Shown: piece by piece, positions 48,401-58,394 of the stretch
Layout: the number at the start of each line of letters is the position of its first letter
How positions within the stretch are numbered: the first letter of the stretch is position 1
Source: Typhlomys cinereus
Lineage: Eukaryota > Chordata > Mammalia > Rodentia > Platacanthomyidae
Direction of reading: 5' to 3'
Length of the DNA stretch: 64,000 nt
Assembly: GCA_023101885.1 (NCBI GenBank)
Contig: JALPQD010000116.1
Location: forward strand, 1,691,501-1,755,500
Program-made: the position numbers and the translations under genes
Notes under the pieces: generated by a model
The model's input: only the letters and a program-made list of their open reading frames with translations
Databases searched by the model: none
Told to the model about the DNA's origin: nothing

Positions 48401-48513
48401 GAGCCAAGGGTGAAGGCACATGCCTGTAATCTTAGCATTTGGGAGGTGGAGGCCAAAGGATTAGGAGTTCAAGGCCAGCCTTAGCTATAATGAGACTCTA
48501 TCTCAAAAAAAAG
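48401..48513 (+). mobile_element. B1 SINE (short)
   Basis: GAAGGCACATGCCTGTAATC, GCATTTGGGAGGTGGAGGCC and AGTTCAAGGCCAGCC mark a B1 element, ending in a CTCAAAAAAAA tail. Confidence 0.85.
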
Positions 48514-50108
48514 GCGAGAAAAAGGAAGGATTGAGAAATGATTCAGTGGATCAAGCACTTGCCATGTAAGCAAGAGTTCTATGATTCACATCACCAGCAT
48601 TTACATAAGAGCCAGTCAGTAGACCTGCAATCTTAGTGTTCAGAGGCAGATTCCTGGGGCAAACTGAATAGCCAGCTAGAGTAAAACTGGCCACCTTCTG
48701 GCTCAAGGAGAGACCCTGCCTCAGTAAATAGAGTGAATAGTGACTAAGAAAGACACCAGATATCAGCCTTTGCCTCCATGTGTGCATACATACACACAAG
48801 TGCATACACATACATACATACCACATGTACACACAAAGAAAATCTACTATACTGAGTTTTCTCAAAATGTCTGAATATAAAATCTACAAAAAAAAACCCT
48901 ATTTGATTTTCAAAAATTTAAACCATAAAGCTTATAAAAAGATTGATTTGGAATGTAGACGTTATGATTCTCTCTAATTTTAAAACTGTGAACAAAGACT
49001 AGCGTTATAGCTCAGTCACGGAGTGCTTGCCTAATGAAGTTGATTGATATCCTGTGTTTGAATCTCAGAACCATAAATAAATATACTGACATTGGTTATT
49101 ATTTACAGAGCAGGTATGTATGTGCTCATGCATGAGTACCTGTCTATATTTACACATTAAGCAATGCTTTGAAAAGAGAAAATAACTGTATTTTTTATAT
49201 TTTGGATGGAAATACAACCTCTGTAAAGAAAAAACTGACAATATATATAATCAAATTGTAAATGGTTATATCCTTTGATCCAGCAATTCTAATTCTAATT
49301 TACCCTCCAAATAAGACTCCTATGAGATCAGAGGTACATGGACACTTACTGTAACACTGGTTATAGTATTAAAAAACTGATAGTAAGCCAAATTTGGATA
49401 TTAGATAAAACCATGGTTGACCCATAAAATGCAATACTCTCATAACCATTAATAATTACATAAATATGAATATGGAAAGATCTTTAAAAGATATAAAGTC
49501 TACAGAGCTGGCAAGATGGCTCAGAGAGTAGACTCTTGCTTCATTCACTACCCAGAACCCACATGTTGGAAGGGTCCTCTGATTTCCACATCACACCCAC
49601 ACCCAACTACCTACACAAGATAGATTTTTTTAATTAAAATGTTAAGTTAAAAAATATGTTGCATATAACATCATTCTTTTATTTGCTAAGAGGCATACTT
49701 AGATATGAGCATATGTATGCTCAGATAGCTAAGAGACTAGTAATAACACTGTCTTCATGAAAAGGCCGTGTAGCTGGGCTGGGGAACGGGTCACAGAGAA
49801 GGAATCTGTTTCCACTCCATACTTTTACACACTTCAATTCATCCTAGTTACATATTCCAAAAAGAAGTAACTTTTAAAATACTTAAAATTTAAGTATCTG
49901 ACCTACAGAGCATTCCAAAATACAAGAACTATCTGATTTTCCTTCATAACAGTTTTTAAATTCAAGAATCATAAAATAAGGGTCAGGGAGATTGCTCACT
50001 ATAAGCATCTGCTATGCAAGTGTGAGGATCTAAGTACAGATACCCAGAATTCACATAAAAGCCGGAGTGGTAGCACATATAACATGGATGGTCAGAAATA
50101 GAAGGATC

Positions 50109-50337
50109 GAGGCTGGGGAGATGACTCAGAGGTTAAAGTCATCCCATATCCCACATAAAAATGTCTGGCAGACATGGCAGGAGCCTATGAAAGGCAAAGC
50201 CTAGGAAATCCCAGAGCAAAGCAATAAGCAATCCAGAATGATTCCCGATGTCACCCTTGGGTTTCCATAGGCACACACACTCAAGTGCCTTCTTGTACAA
50301 ATGTTTACACATACACATATGCACACGGAAAAAAAAA
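50109..50337 (+). mobile_element. Older B2-like SINE with internal deletion
   Basis: The head GGCTGGGGAGATGACTCAGA jumps to CCCATATCCCACATAAAAAT, losing part of the promoter region. The target-site duplication ATAGAAGGATC flanks it (50,098-50,108 and about 50,338-50,348). Confidence 0.88.
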
Positions 50338-50820
50338 TAGAAGGATCCTCGGAGATCACTAACAAGCAAGTCTAGTTGAGTGGAAAGCTGCAGAATCAAT
50401 GAGCGCCCCATTTCAAGAACGACATGGGAGACAACCGAGAAAGACACCCATTGTCAACACCTGGCCTACACGTGCGTACACATACAAGTGCATAAATATA
50501 CACAGTATATACAAATTAAAAAAAAAACATAAAATAAGCACTCCAAAGACAAATCTTTTTTCAGGCATAGTGGCTCCATAAACAACATCAGATACTCAGT
50601 ATGATTAAAATCCTCAAATCCTTCCAAGAAATGCTTATTATTTATCTTACAGTAAAATCTGAGTGGAAAAAGTCAGACCTCAGCTTAGGGGGGTGGTACA
50701 TAGCTATAACTTTAGTACTCAAGAGGCAAAGACAGGATGACTGAGTTTGAGGCCAGCCTGGGTCACAGAGGGATATACTATCTCCAAACAAAACAAACAC
50801 TGAAGTCCCTCAGACCTCAC

Positions 50821-51107
50821 CTGACCAGGTCTCCGTGAAGTTGTATATAAAGACTCTCTCTTCCCTCTCCAGCACATATTTCTGATGCTGGTGTCTCTAC
50901 TGTGCAAAGGACAAGATGTACGTCAGAGGAGGAGGATGTGGAGGAGGAAGAGGAAGAGGTGGTAGTTGTAGTGGCAGTGGTCGTGTCTGCTCCATAAAGG
51001 TAAACACAGCCTCTCTTCACATCTTCTCTCAGCCAGTCTCTTTCTCGAGAACCAAACCGGCTTCTTCTATTCAAACAATTTCTGCTCCCATTGCGTTTCA
51101 TATTTCT
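50821..51107 (-). CDS. PHLPP2: PHLPP2 exon 2 (start codon, N-terminus, Thr/Ser run, start of RA-like region)
   Basis: The ATG at 51,101-51,099 starts [15 protein letters not shown], which I recognise as the PHLPP2 N-terminus. The acceptor follows a T-rich tract (tttaaag|AGAAAT) and leaves six bases before the ATG. Residues 21-31 ([11 protein letters not shown]) resemble a matching stretch of PHLPP1. Residues 40-59 form a Thr/Ser run encoded by mixed ACN and TCN codons (50,925-50,984). The segment after it ([20 protein letters not shown]) begins the Ras-association-like region. The exon ends CTG GTC AG|gtgagg, phase 2, completing residue 93. A second AG two bases into the exon could act as a competing acceptor. 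Confidence 0.97.
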
Positions 51108-52236
51108 CTTTAAAAAAAAAATGCCAAGAGAAAGAAATAATTAGCTATGTTAGGCAATACTTCATCTCTCTATTTTATGTTAATTAAGTGTCTAAGTATC
51201 CCCTTCTCATGCTTTTATTCTTTATCACCTTTAACCTTCATTCTGTTTTTAGGAAAGGGGGGGAGACACACACACACACACACATACATATCTACTACCC
51301 AAATAGTCTACATTTTCAACATTTTTCTGTGGTCCAGATCATTGCTAAAGTACTGAATCTGAAATATCACCAAAGCTCACATGCTTGCTCTCCAGTGGCA
51401 GCACTAATCTGGGGAGATGGGGAGCCGTTAGAAGGTGGGGACCATATGCATACAAGCCAGTCCCTCTTTTCAGGTGTTCTTAGCTTCCTAATCCCACATG
51501 AAGTGAGTGTAGAATCTCTACCACATAAAATATTCATAATATTGTTTTGCCTGATTTAAACTTTAACCTCCATGCAAGCTCTAGGAGGCATGAACTCTGT
51601 AAGCTTTCCCCACCATGATGGACTGAGACCTTCTAAAATCATGATTCAATATAAACCTTTCCTCCCATAAATTGTCTCTATCAAATATTCTGTCACAGAA
51701 GAAACTAACACAATGATTACTCTAAAGAATGTGTGTGTATATTCCTACATTTACAGCTCAGTTACTGAGTATTACACCACAATTCCCACCCTATATTTAG
51801 GATTTATTAGTCCATGCATTTGTGATATGTTTGCCACATATCTATACCATAAAGTATTCATAATGTTGTTTCATCTGATTTAAACTTTAAATATACTTAA
51901 CATTCTTGGGTTTCACTTTGCAATTTTACTTGGTCCAACAATAGTTTAAAGTTAGACTTCTGCTAATACACCCAGCTCATTCAGTTGGATACTATTCCAT
52001 TATACGAACACACCACAATGGGTCCATTCTCCTACTGATAATGTTTAGTTTATAGCTAATATTTTTTCACTTCTGGAAACAATGCTGCAATGAAATGCAT
52101 GTGTCTTTTTATATGAATTAGTTACATGTCTCTAGGATCCTAACCATCTGCCTCACAGTCCAAATAAGCAAGTACAGAGTTCGCATATCACCACAAATAT
52201 TCTTCCCACTCCTGACATGCTTCAAAAAATTACTGC

Positions 52237-52424
52237 TAGGGCTAGCTCAAAGTAGGACCTGAATTCAGATCCCAGATCCCATATAAAAACACCAGACAGA
52301 AGCATCAACAGCCTGCACTTTGGGCCCTGGAAGGCAGAGCCTGGGAAATACCAGAGCAAAGCAAACAGGACATAGAGCAATCCAAGATGACTCATGAAGT
52401 CACCCTGGGACCTCCAGGGACATG

Positions 52425-52456
<32 letters not shown>

Positions 52457-52461
52457 TAAAA
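52237..52461 (+). mobile_element. Older B2-like SINE, plus arm of a tail-to-tail pair
   Basis: The head is truncated (AGGGCTAGCTCAAAGTAGG). The body is older-type with GAAGTCACCCTGGGACCTCC, then a CA tract and AAATAAAATGTC. It is immediately followed by an inverted copy. Confidence 0.88.
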
Positions 52462-52470
52462 TGTCTAAGG

Positions 52471-52732
52471 ACATTTTATTTGTGTGTGTGTGTGTGTTTG
52501 TGACAAGGCACTGTGTGTCCCTGTGGAGGACCAAGGGTGACTTTGGGAATCATCCTGGATTCCTTCTACCTCCTTCTTGCTTCTCTCTGGGATTTCCCAG
52601 GCTCTGCTCACTAGGGCCCAAGTACAGGCTGCCATAGTTTGCACCTGGCATTTTTACATGGGACCTGAGATCCAAACTCAGGACCTTCTGCTTGCAAGGC
52701 AGGCTTAACCCCTGAGCCATCTCTCCAGCCCT
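52471..52732 (-). mobile_element. Older B2-like SINE, minus arm of the tail-to-tail pair
   Basis: The reversed tail ACATTTTATTTGTGTGTG is followed by GGACCAAGGGTGACTTTGG, CAGGACCTTCTGCTTGCAAG and the reversed head CTGAGCCATCTCTCCAGCCC. It is closer to full length than the plus arm. Confidence 0.9.
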
Positions 52733-53019
52733 ACTACTACATTTTATAACCAAAGTATGTGAAATCCACAAATATACTATAAAGTCAAGCTATCTCAAAA
52801 AGGAAAAAAAAAAAAAAAACTGCAGAAGGCCAACATAAAACATTTCCAGCCAAGCAAGATGGTTCCCTGCAATACCAGCTCACAGATGGATGAGACAGAA
52901 AGGATACCTAGAGTTCGAGGGCAGCCTGTCCTACAGAAAGGAATTTCGAATCAGCCTGGGCTTCATATAAAGACTCTGTCCTCAAAATATAAACAAACTT
53001 CAAACAATGAATAGTCAAG

Positions 53020-53590
53020 ATTTGTGTGTTATTTTCATGATGGACCATTTCTGCTCTTTAACAAAAAAGAAGTTTCCAACGAACACCACACCACCATTCT
53101 GCCTTGCTCCATTCCCACTGCCCTTCACTGTTCCAGTCATACCCAAACACCTGTGTCTCCCCAATATGAACTACTCCAGCACTCTGACTGGTCAGAAACA
53201 TCCTTCACTGGCATGCTGAGTTACTCTGCAGAGCTCTACTCAGACATTGGGCTCTACACAGCCTTCTTCAACTCCCGCGTCCACTCCCTCCTCCTACGAA
53301 GAAAGCATTAGCGATTCTTCTCTCTGCACAGATTGCCTACACCATGAACATGCTTCTGACACATGTGTATGAGAATGGAGTTTCGTCATTTTTTTTTTTG
53401 ACTACTTCTCTTCAGTATTGGACGTCTATGAGATTGTCTTTAACACATCTCAGAGGCTGATGCAGAACTTAGCTGCCATCACAAGAACATATACCCAATC
53501 TGCACATATACCCAATTAGCTCTGAAAAAATTGAGAAGAAATTCTCCAACTTCTACAGAAAACTACCTACACAGTAGAAGGGAGTAAATA
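53020..53590 (+). pseudogene. Unidentified processed-pseudogene-like tract
   Basis: One frame reads PVSPQYELLQHSDWSETSFT then GMLSYSAELYSDIGLYTAFF and NSRVHSLLLRRKH (about 53,144-53,309). After a stop and a frame change, sequence such as LDVYEIVFNTSQRLMQNLAA (about 53,418-53,477) still looks protein-like. This suggests a broken intronless copy of a real gene. I cannot name the parent. Confidence 0.45.
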
Positions 53591-53631
53591 AAATACTTTG
53601 GCTCACACTGCTCATTAGAAAACAGAAATAC

Positions 53632-53970
53632 CAGGTTGAAGAGATGGCTTAGTGGTTAAGGGCTTGCCCACAAGCAAAAGGTCTGGAATTCCAATCCCCA
53701 GTTACCAGATAAAAATGCAGGGTTGGTGGGCAGCCAGCCTGTAATTCCAACCCTGGAAGGAGGAGCATGGAGTCTAAAGAGCAAATCAGCTAGCCACTAA
53801 CCCTAATGGAACACTCTGGGACTTATTAAAGAGATCCAGCCTCAAAACACTAAGATAGAACAGCAATAAAAGGTGACTCCCAGTTCATTCACATGTGTGT
53901 GGACACAGCAACTAACTCACCCATATACACATTCACACATCCACACACATTAAAAAATATATAAAGTAAA
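53632..53970 (+). mobile_element. B2-related SINE (divergent)
   Basis: GTTGAAGAGATGGCTTAGTG, TCTGGAATTCCAATCCCCAG and a 3' part with CACATGTGTGTGGACACAGC differ from the main SINE family here. It ends in an A-rich tail. Confidence 0.7.
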
Positions 53971-55065
53971 TAATCAGGGTAACTGTGACACTTAAAAATA
54001 GACTATGCCTTCCCAGTAAGATAGCTCAGTGGGTAAGGCACCTGCTTGCAAATCTGGAGACCTGAGTTCAATCCCCGGAATCCCATGTGGTGTATGTTTC
54101 TGTGTCTCTGTCTCTTTCTCTAATTAATTTATCAATTAATCATTAAAAATAAATAAACAAACTATGCCAGGTCTGGTGGCACATGCCTGTAATCTCACCT
54201 GCTAGAGAGTCTGAGGTAAGAGGAAGGAGGACCAAGTTCATGATCAACCTAGGCTATAAATAAATAAATAGATAAATAGATAAATAAATAAATAAAACAA
54301 TAACAAAGAGCAAGAAAAGGAAAAGTAGCATGAATTCCAGCGTGGAAGGAATTAAAAACAAGAGTAAAAATGTTCTTACTGGTTAAATTAGGATAACAGG
54401 TAAATTGGCTTTTTCCCCCCCTTTTTAAATAGTGCTGGGATTGAACCCAGGCCTTGACATGCTGGGTAAGCACTTGACCACTGAATGAAATGTTCAGCCA
54501 GACAACAAATCGATCATTTTGCAGCTCCTGGAGATCTTGCTATAATTAATTGAAACCATGAAGAATAAATCCCTGGTTAAATGAGAATGAAGCCTCTTTT
54601 CCCACCAACTGTGCTTTCTCAAAGCTGAATTAATAAAGAGCCTTCAATTTGCTTATCTCAAAAACACAAAGGCCATCACCTTTGTACCACTAGTAGTTAA
54701 CTACTGACTGATTTGGAATATTCCTTACTTTTGAAATTTTTAATATTCTATTTATTTGAAAAAGAGAGAGAGAATACAATGTGCATACACAGGTGGGAGA
54801 CAGAAGACAATTTCCAGAAGTCACTTCTCTCTTTCCACTGTGTTGGCTTTCAGGGATTGAACTAAGACTACTAGATTTATGATCAGATGCTTTATCCACT
54901 GACCTATCTCTTCAGCCTCCTACTTTTTAACCTTTATCAAAGATTAACAGATCTATCTAATTAACAGTCTAATATAATAGCATCTATACAGAGAAGCTCA
55001 TAATTCTGTACTGAATGTAGAAAAAAAGACAAAGCAAATTCTATTCTACATAACCACCAAAAGGC

Positions 55066-55330
55066 TTTTTTTTTCCTATTTATTTTGCGTGCGCGCGTGT
55101 GTGTGTGTGGTGTGTGTGTGTGTGTGTGTGTACAGAGAATACTGTGCGTCTCTGTGGAGAACTAAGGATGACTTCGGGAATCATCCTGGATTGCTTCCAC
55201 ATCCTTTTTACTTCACTCTCGGATTTCCTAGACTCCCCCACTAGGACGAAAGTGTAGGACACCGCCATTTCTGCCTGGGGATTTTATGTGGGACCTCGGA
55301 TCCGAACTCAGAACTTTCTGCTTGGACAAA
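55066..55330 (-). mobile_element. Older B2-like SINE, minus strand
   Basis: T-rich reversed tail, GT tract with GCGCGCG, then GACTTCGGGAATCATCCTGG and GTGGGACCTCGGATCCGAAC. The reversed head is lost after CTTTCTGCTTGGACAAA. Confidence 0.87.
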
Positions 55331-55356
55331 AAGCTTTTTAAAAGCCAGTAACGGTG

Positions 55357-55658
55357 AGACTGGAGAGATGACTCAGGGATTAAGACTCTACCTCACAAGC
55401 AGAAAGACCAGAGTTAGGATCCTGGATCCCATGTAAAAATGCCAGACAAAAATAGTGGCAGCTCTGGAAAGGAGGAGGAGGAGCCTGAGGAATCCCAGAG
55501 CAAAGCAAAAAGGAGGCAGAAGCAATCCTGGATGATTCCTGAAATCAGTCTTGGTCCTGCACAGGCACATACAGTGTCCTTTGATGAACACACACACACA
55601 CAAACACACACGTGCAAAAGGAAAAAAAAATAATTAAAATAAAAACTGAAAGAATTTT
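55357..55658 (+). mobile_element. Older B2-like SINE, plus strand
   Basis: The head GACTGGAGAGATGACTCAGG is followed by the older body and a CA tract. Near-duplicate flanks TAAAAGCCAGTAACGGTGA (about 55,338-55,356) and TAAAAAGCCAGTAACAGTGA (about 55,661-55,680) mark the insertion site. Confidence 0.88.
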
Positions 55659-56695
55659 TTTAAAAAGCCAGTAACAGTGACACATGTCTGTAATCCCAAC
55701 ACTCATGAGGCTGAAACAAGAGAACCGACACAAGTTTGAGACTAGCCAGGGATACATGGTAAGACTCTGACTCAAAAACAACAGCAAAAAATATAAACAA
55801 ATTGCCAAACAAACTTTGCCAAGTCAAATAATGGCTCACTGACTTTCACAATCTTAGAGAAATCCAGATAGACTTCAGGAAGAATTACACTCATTTATAT
55901 TATGACTTTCTTCTAAAGACTGATTGTTTATAGAGTCTCATGTAGCCCAGGATAGCCTCAAACTCTGTAGCTGAGGCTGGCCTTGAAGTCTTCATCCTCC
56001 TGTCCCCATCCCCCAAGTGCTGGGATTACAGTGTTACCACCATGCCTGTCTTCTTTCCAAGATTTTAAGTCATTTGCAAATGTTCATACATATTTTAAGA
56101 TCAGAAATTCCTTAAGGGAGTTCGTGTTATTCAATCATTCAAAGTAATGATTGCATGATATGTTTTCTACCTACAGTGTTCCCTATGAAGAAAAACTGCT
56201 AAGGAGTTAGGGCCCTTCAGCATATATGGTCCTGCACTCTGTTGTGGACATTTCAAAGGCCTAGAGAATAATAAGCAACAAGTCACACAGATTGCTTAGC
56301 TATTCTTAGCCACTGCTAAGGTATCTAGTGCTTCTTCCTTCTCAAGAATGTTTTGCTCCACTGCTTAACACACCAGGCAGCTGCTCCAAAGGACTTAGCA
56401 GTCAGTACTACAGATGACACTGTCCACTGAGCACCCTCGGCTTCTAAGAATTAGTGTTCCACTGGAATTGCTAGATTGAAGATATTTTATTTTCTGCTTT
56501 ACTTTTATAAAAGCTATTATCATAGACTCATTTAAAGGGAATACAAATACAATCACCGATCACATTAAACAAGTGTGAAAAAACTACATTTAAAGATCTC
56601 TTACAAAGTAAAACTTTTTAGAGTAACCCAGGAATTGAGCACTCACTGCTTCAGTTTTGTATTTCTAATTATAAAAATAATGTATAAGAACTGTA

Positions 56696-56857
56696 GTCGG
56701 GGTTGGAGAAATGGCTCAAGCGTTAAGACTTTGCCTAGCAAACAGAAGGTCTTGAGTTCAGATCCCAGATCCCATGTAAAAACACCAGGCAGAAACGGTG
56801 TCATCCTTGGTACACACACAATAAATAAACAAACAAATAAAAAATAGTTTTTAAAAA
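56696..56857 (+). mobile_element. B2-like SINE with large internal deletion
   Basis: The head GGGTTGGAGAAATGGCTCAA through CCAGGCAGAAACGGTGTCAT jumps to a short CA tract and an AATAAATAAACAAAC tail. The target-site duplication AAGAACTGTA is at 56,686-56,695 and 56,858-56,867. Confidence 0.88.
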
Positions 56858-56871
56858 AAGAACTGTATTCA

Positions 56872-57100
56872 CATCAGAGAGGAGGACCCAGAGGAAAGTT
56901 TGATATACTCATTAAAGGATGCTTCAGAGATGCGGGGAGGGAGCACTGGGAGAAAGGGAGGGAGGGGAGAAAGGAAGGGACAAAGCGGGGAGGAAACAGG
57001 GAGGTCCAGGGAGGGGTGGAGGGAGGGAGGGGACAGAGGTTCCGATTATGTTTGTATGAGCAGAAATAAATGAAAAAAAAAATACCAATGTTACCACTAA
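56872..57100 (+). mobile_element. 5'-truncated L1-3'-end-like insertion
   Basis: A purine-rich segment (GGAGGGAGCACTGGGAGAAA-type) ends in AATAAATGAAAAAAAA and a further A-run. It is flanked by a duplication that includes AAGAACTGTATTCA (56,858-56,871 and 57,106-57,119). Confidence 0.7.
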
Positions 57101-57302
57101 AAAAAAAGAACTGTATTCAGTCCAAGGATGGTAAAGTATTAAAGCATTCACATACATCTAACTCTAATATTCACATGGTGGAAACACGCCTGGCAAAGCA
57201 AATCTCCTATGAGTGAGTTCCATTGGAACTCACTTAAAGGAGATGTTTCTGCATTCAAACTTTAAAAAATACAGGTTTCTCACTGGCAATATCACATTGA
57301 GG

Positions 57303-57313
57303 ATTTTTTTTGT

Positions 57314-57357
<44 letters not shown>

Positions 57358-57551
57358 ACAAGACCCAAGGGTGACATCAGGAATCATCCTGGATTGCTCT
57401 TCTTCCTTACTGCTTTGCTCTGGGATTTCCCAGGCTCTGTCTTCCAGAGCTGAAACTGCAGTTACCCAACATTTTTATGTGGGTTATGGGGATTCAAACT
57501 CAGTTCCTTTTGTTGGTGCGGCAAAGGCTTTAACTCTGAGCCATCTCCCAC
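57303..57551 (-). mobile_element. Older B2-like SINE, minus strand
   Basis: T-run and GT tract, then CAAGGGTGACATCAGGAATC, TTTTTATGTGGGTTATGGGG and the reversed head ACTCTGAGCCATCTCCCAC. Confidence 0.87.
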
Positions 57552-58078
57552 ATTACGGAGTATTTTTAAAGGATTGGTAGGAATGTATTGAAAGGGAGAG
57601 GAGGAGCATTTATGTTCCTTAAATGTGTGGCATTGATTGTTCAGAACCATATTTGGCACTCAGAAAGCAAAGGCAAGAGGACTGCTGCAAGTTTGAGGAC
57701 ATCCTGGTCTACATAGCAAGTTCCAGGCTAGGCTAGCCAGAGCCAAACAATAAAACCCTATTTTAAATAAAGAACAAAAGCAAAAGCAAAAAAAAATTTA
57801 GGGTTTAAGAGATGGCTTCAGAAGGATGATTCCCAGCCCTTGTGGGCACACACACAAAAGCCTAGCATGGCCACACCCACTCCTATAATCCCTGTACTGG
57901 GGAGGCAGAGAAAGGAGATTCCCTGGGATTTGGTATCTATCTAGCCTGTCTAGCCAATTGAAAAGATCCATGTTCAATGAGAGATCTTTGCCTCAAGAAA
58001 TACAGTGAGGGCTAGGGAAAGTTGTCGTGCAAGTCTGACATCAGTTTGGACCCCGAGATCCCTCATAAAAAAATGAAC

Positions 58079-58394
58079 CCAGGGCTGGAGAGGTGGCTCA
58101 GAGGTTAAGCCTCCGCCTTGCAGGCGGAAGGTCCTGAGTTCGGATCCCAGATCCCACGTACAGACGCCAGGCGGAAGCGGGGGTGTCCTGCGCTTCTGGT
58201 CCTGGTAGGGCGGAGCCTGTGAATCCCCGGGCAGAAGGAGGGGGAGGCGTCCATGGTGGTTCGCGAATTCGTCCGTGGTTCTACACATACATGGGTACAC
58301 ACACTCACGCACACATACAGACACACACGCGCATGCGCACATACACACGCATATGCACACAGTTGAATAAATAATAATAATAATAAAAATTTTT
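58079..58394 (+). mobile_element. Young B2-like SINE
   Basis: The head is CAGGGCTGGAGAGGTGGCTC, with a CpG-rich body, a CA tract with GCGCATGCGC and the AATAAATAATAATAATAAT tail. The target-site duplication AAAAAATGAAC is at 58,068-58,078 and 58,395-58,405. Confidence 0.92.

Larger units (their letters stand above)
39386..50820. other. PHLPP2 intron 2 (11.4 kb)
   Basis: It contains a truncated SINE (39,741-39,842), an L1-3'-like segment (40,250-40,445), a GT microsatellite, SINEs at 42,391-42,649 and 50,109-50,337, a 300-bp homopurine tract, B1 elements (about 43,971-44,118; 45,745-45,895; 48,401-48,513; 50,690-50,795), a U6 pseudogene and several B3/ID relics. The stretches 46,320-48,390 and 49,100-49,500 show nothing recognisable. 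No exon is seen. Confidence 0.7.

Noticed and set aside
677..51107. Assignment to PHLPP1 and not PHLPP2
   Set aside because: The N-terminus, Thr/Ser run, PH-domain segment [20 protein letters not shown] and LRR sequence match PHLPP2. PHLPP1 has a long distinct N-terminal extension and different residues at these positions.
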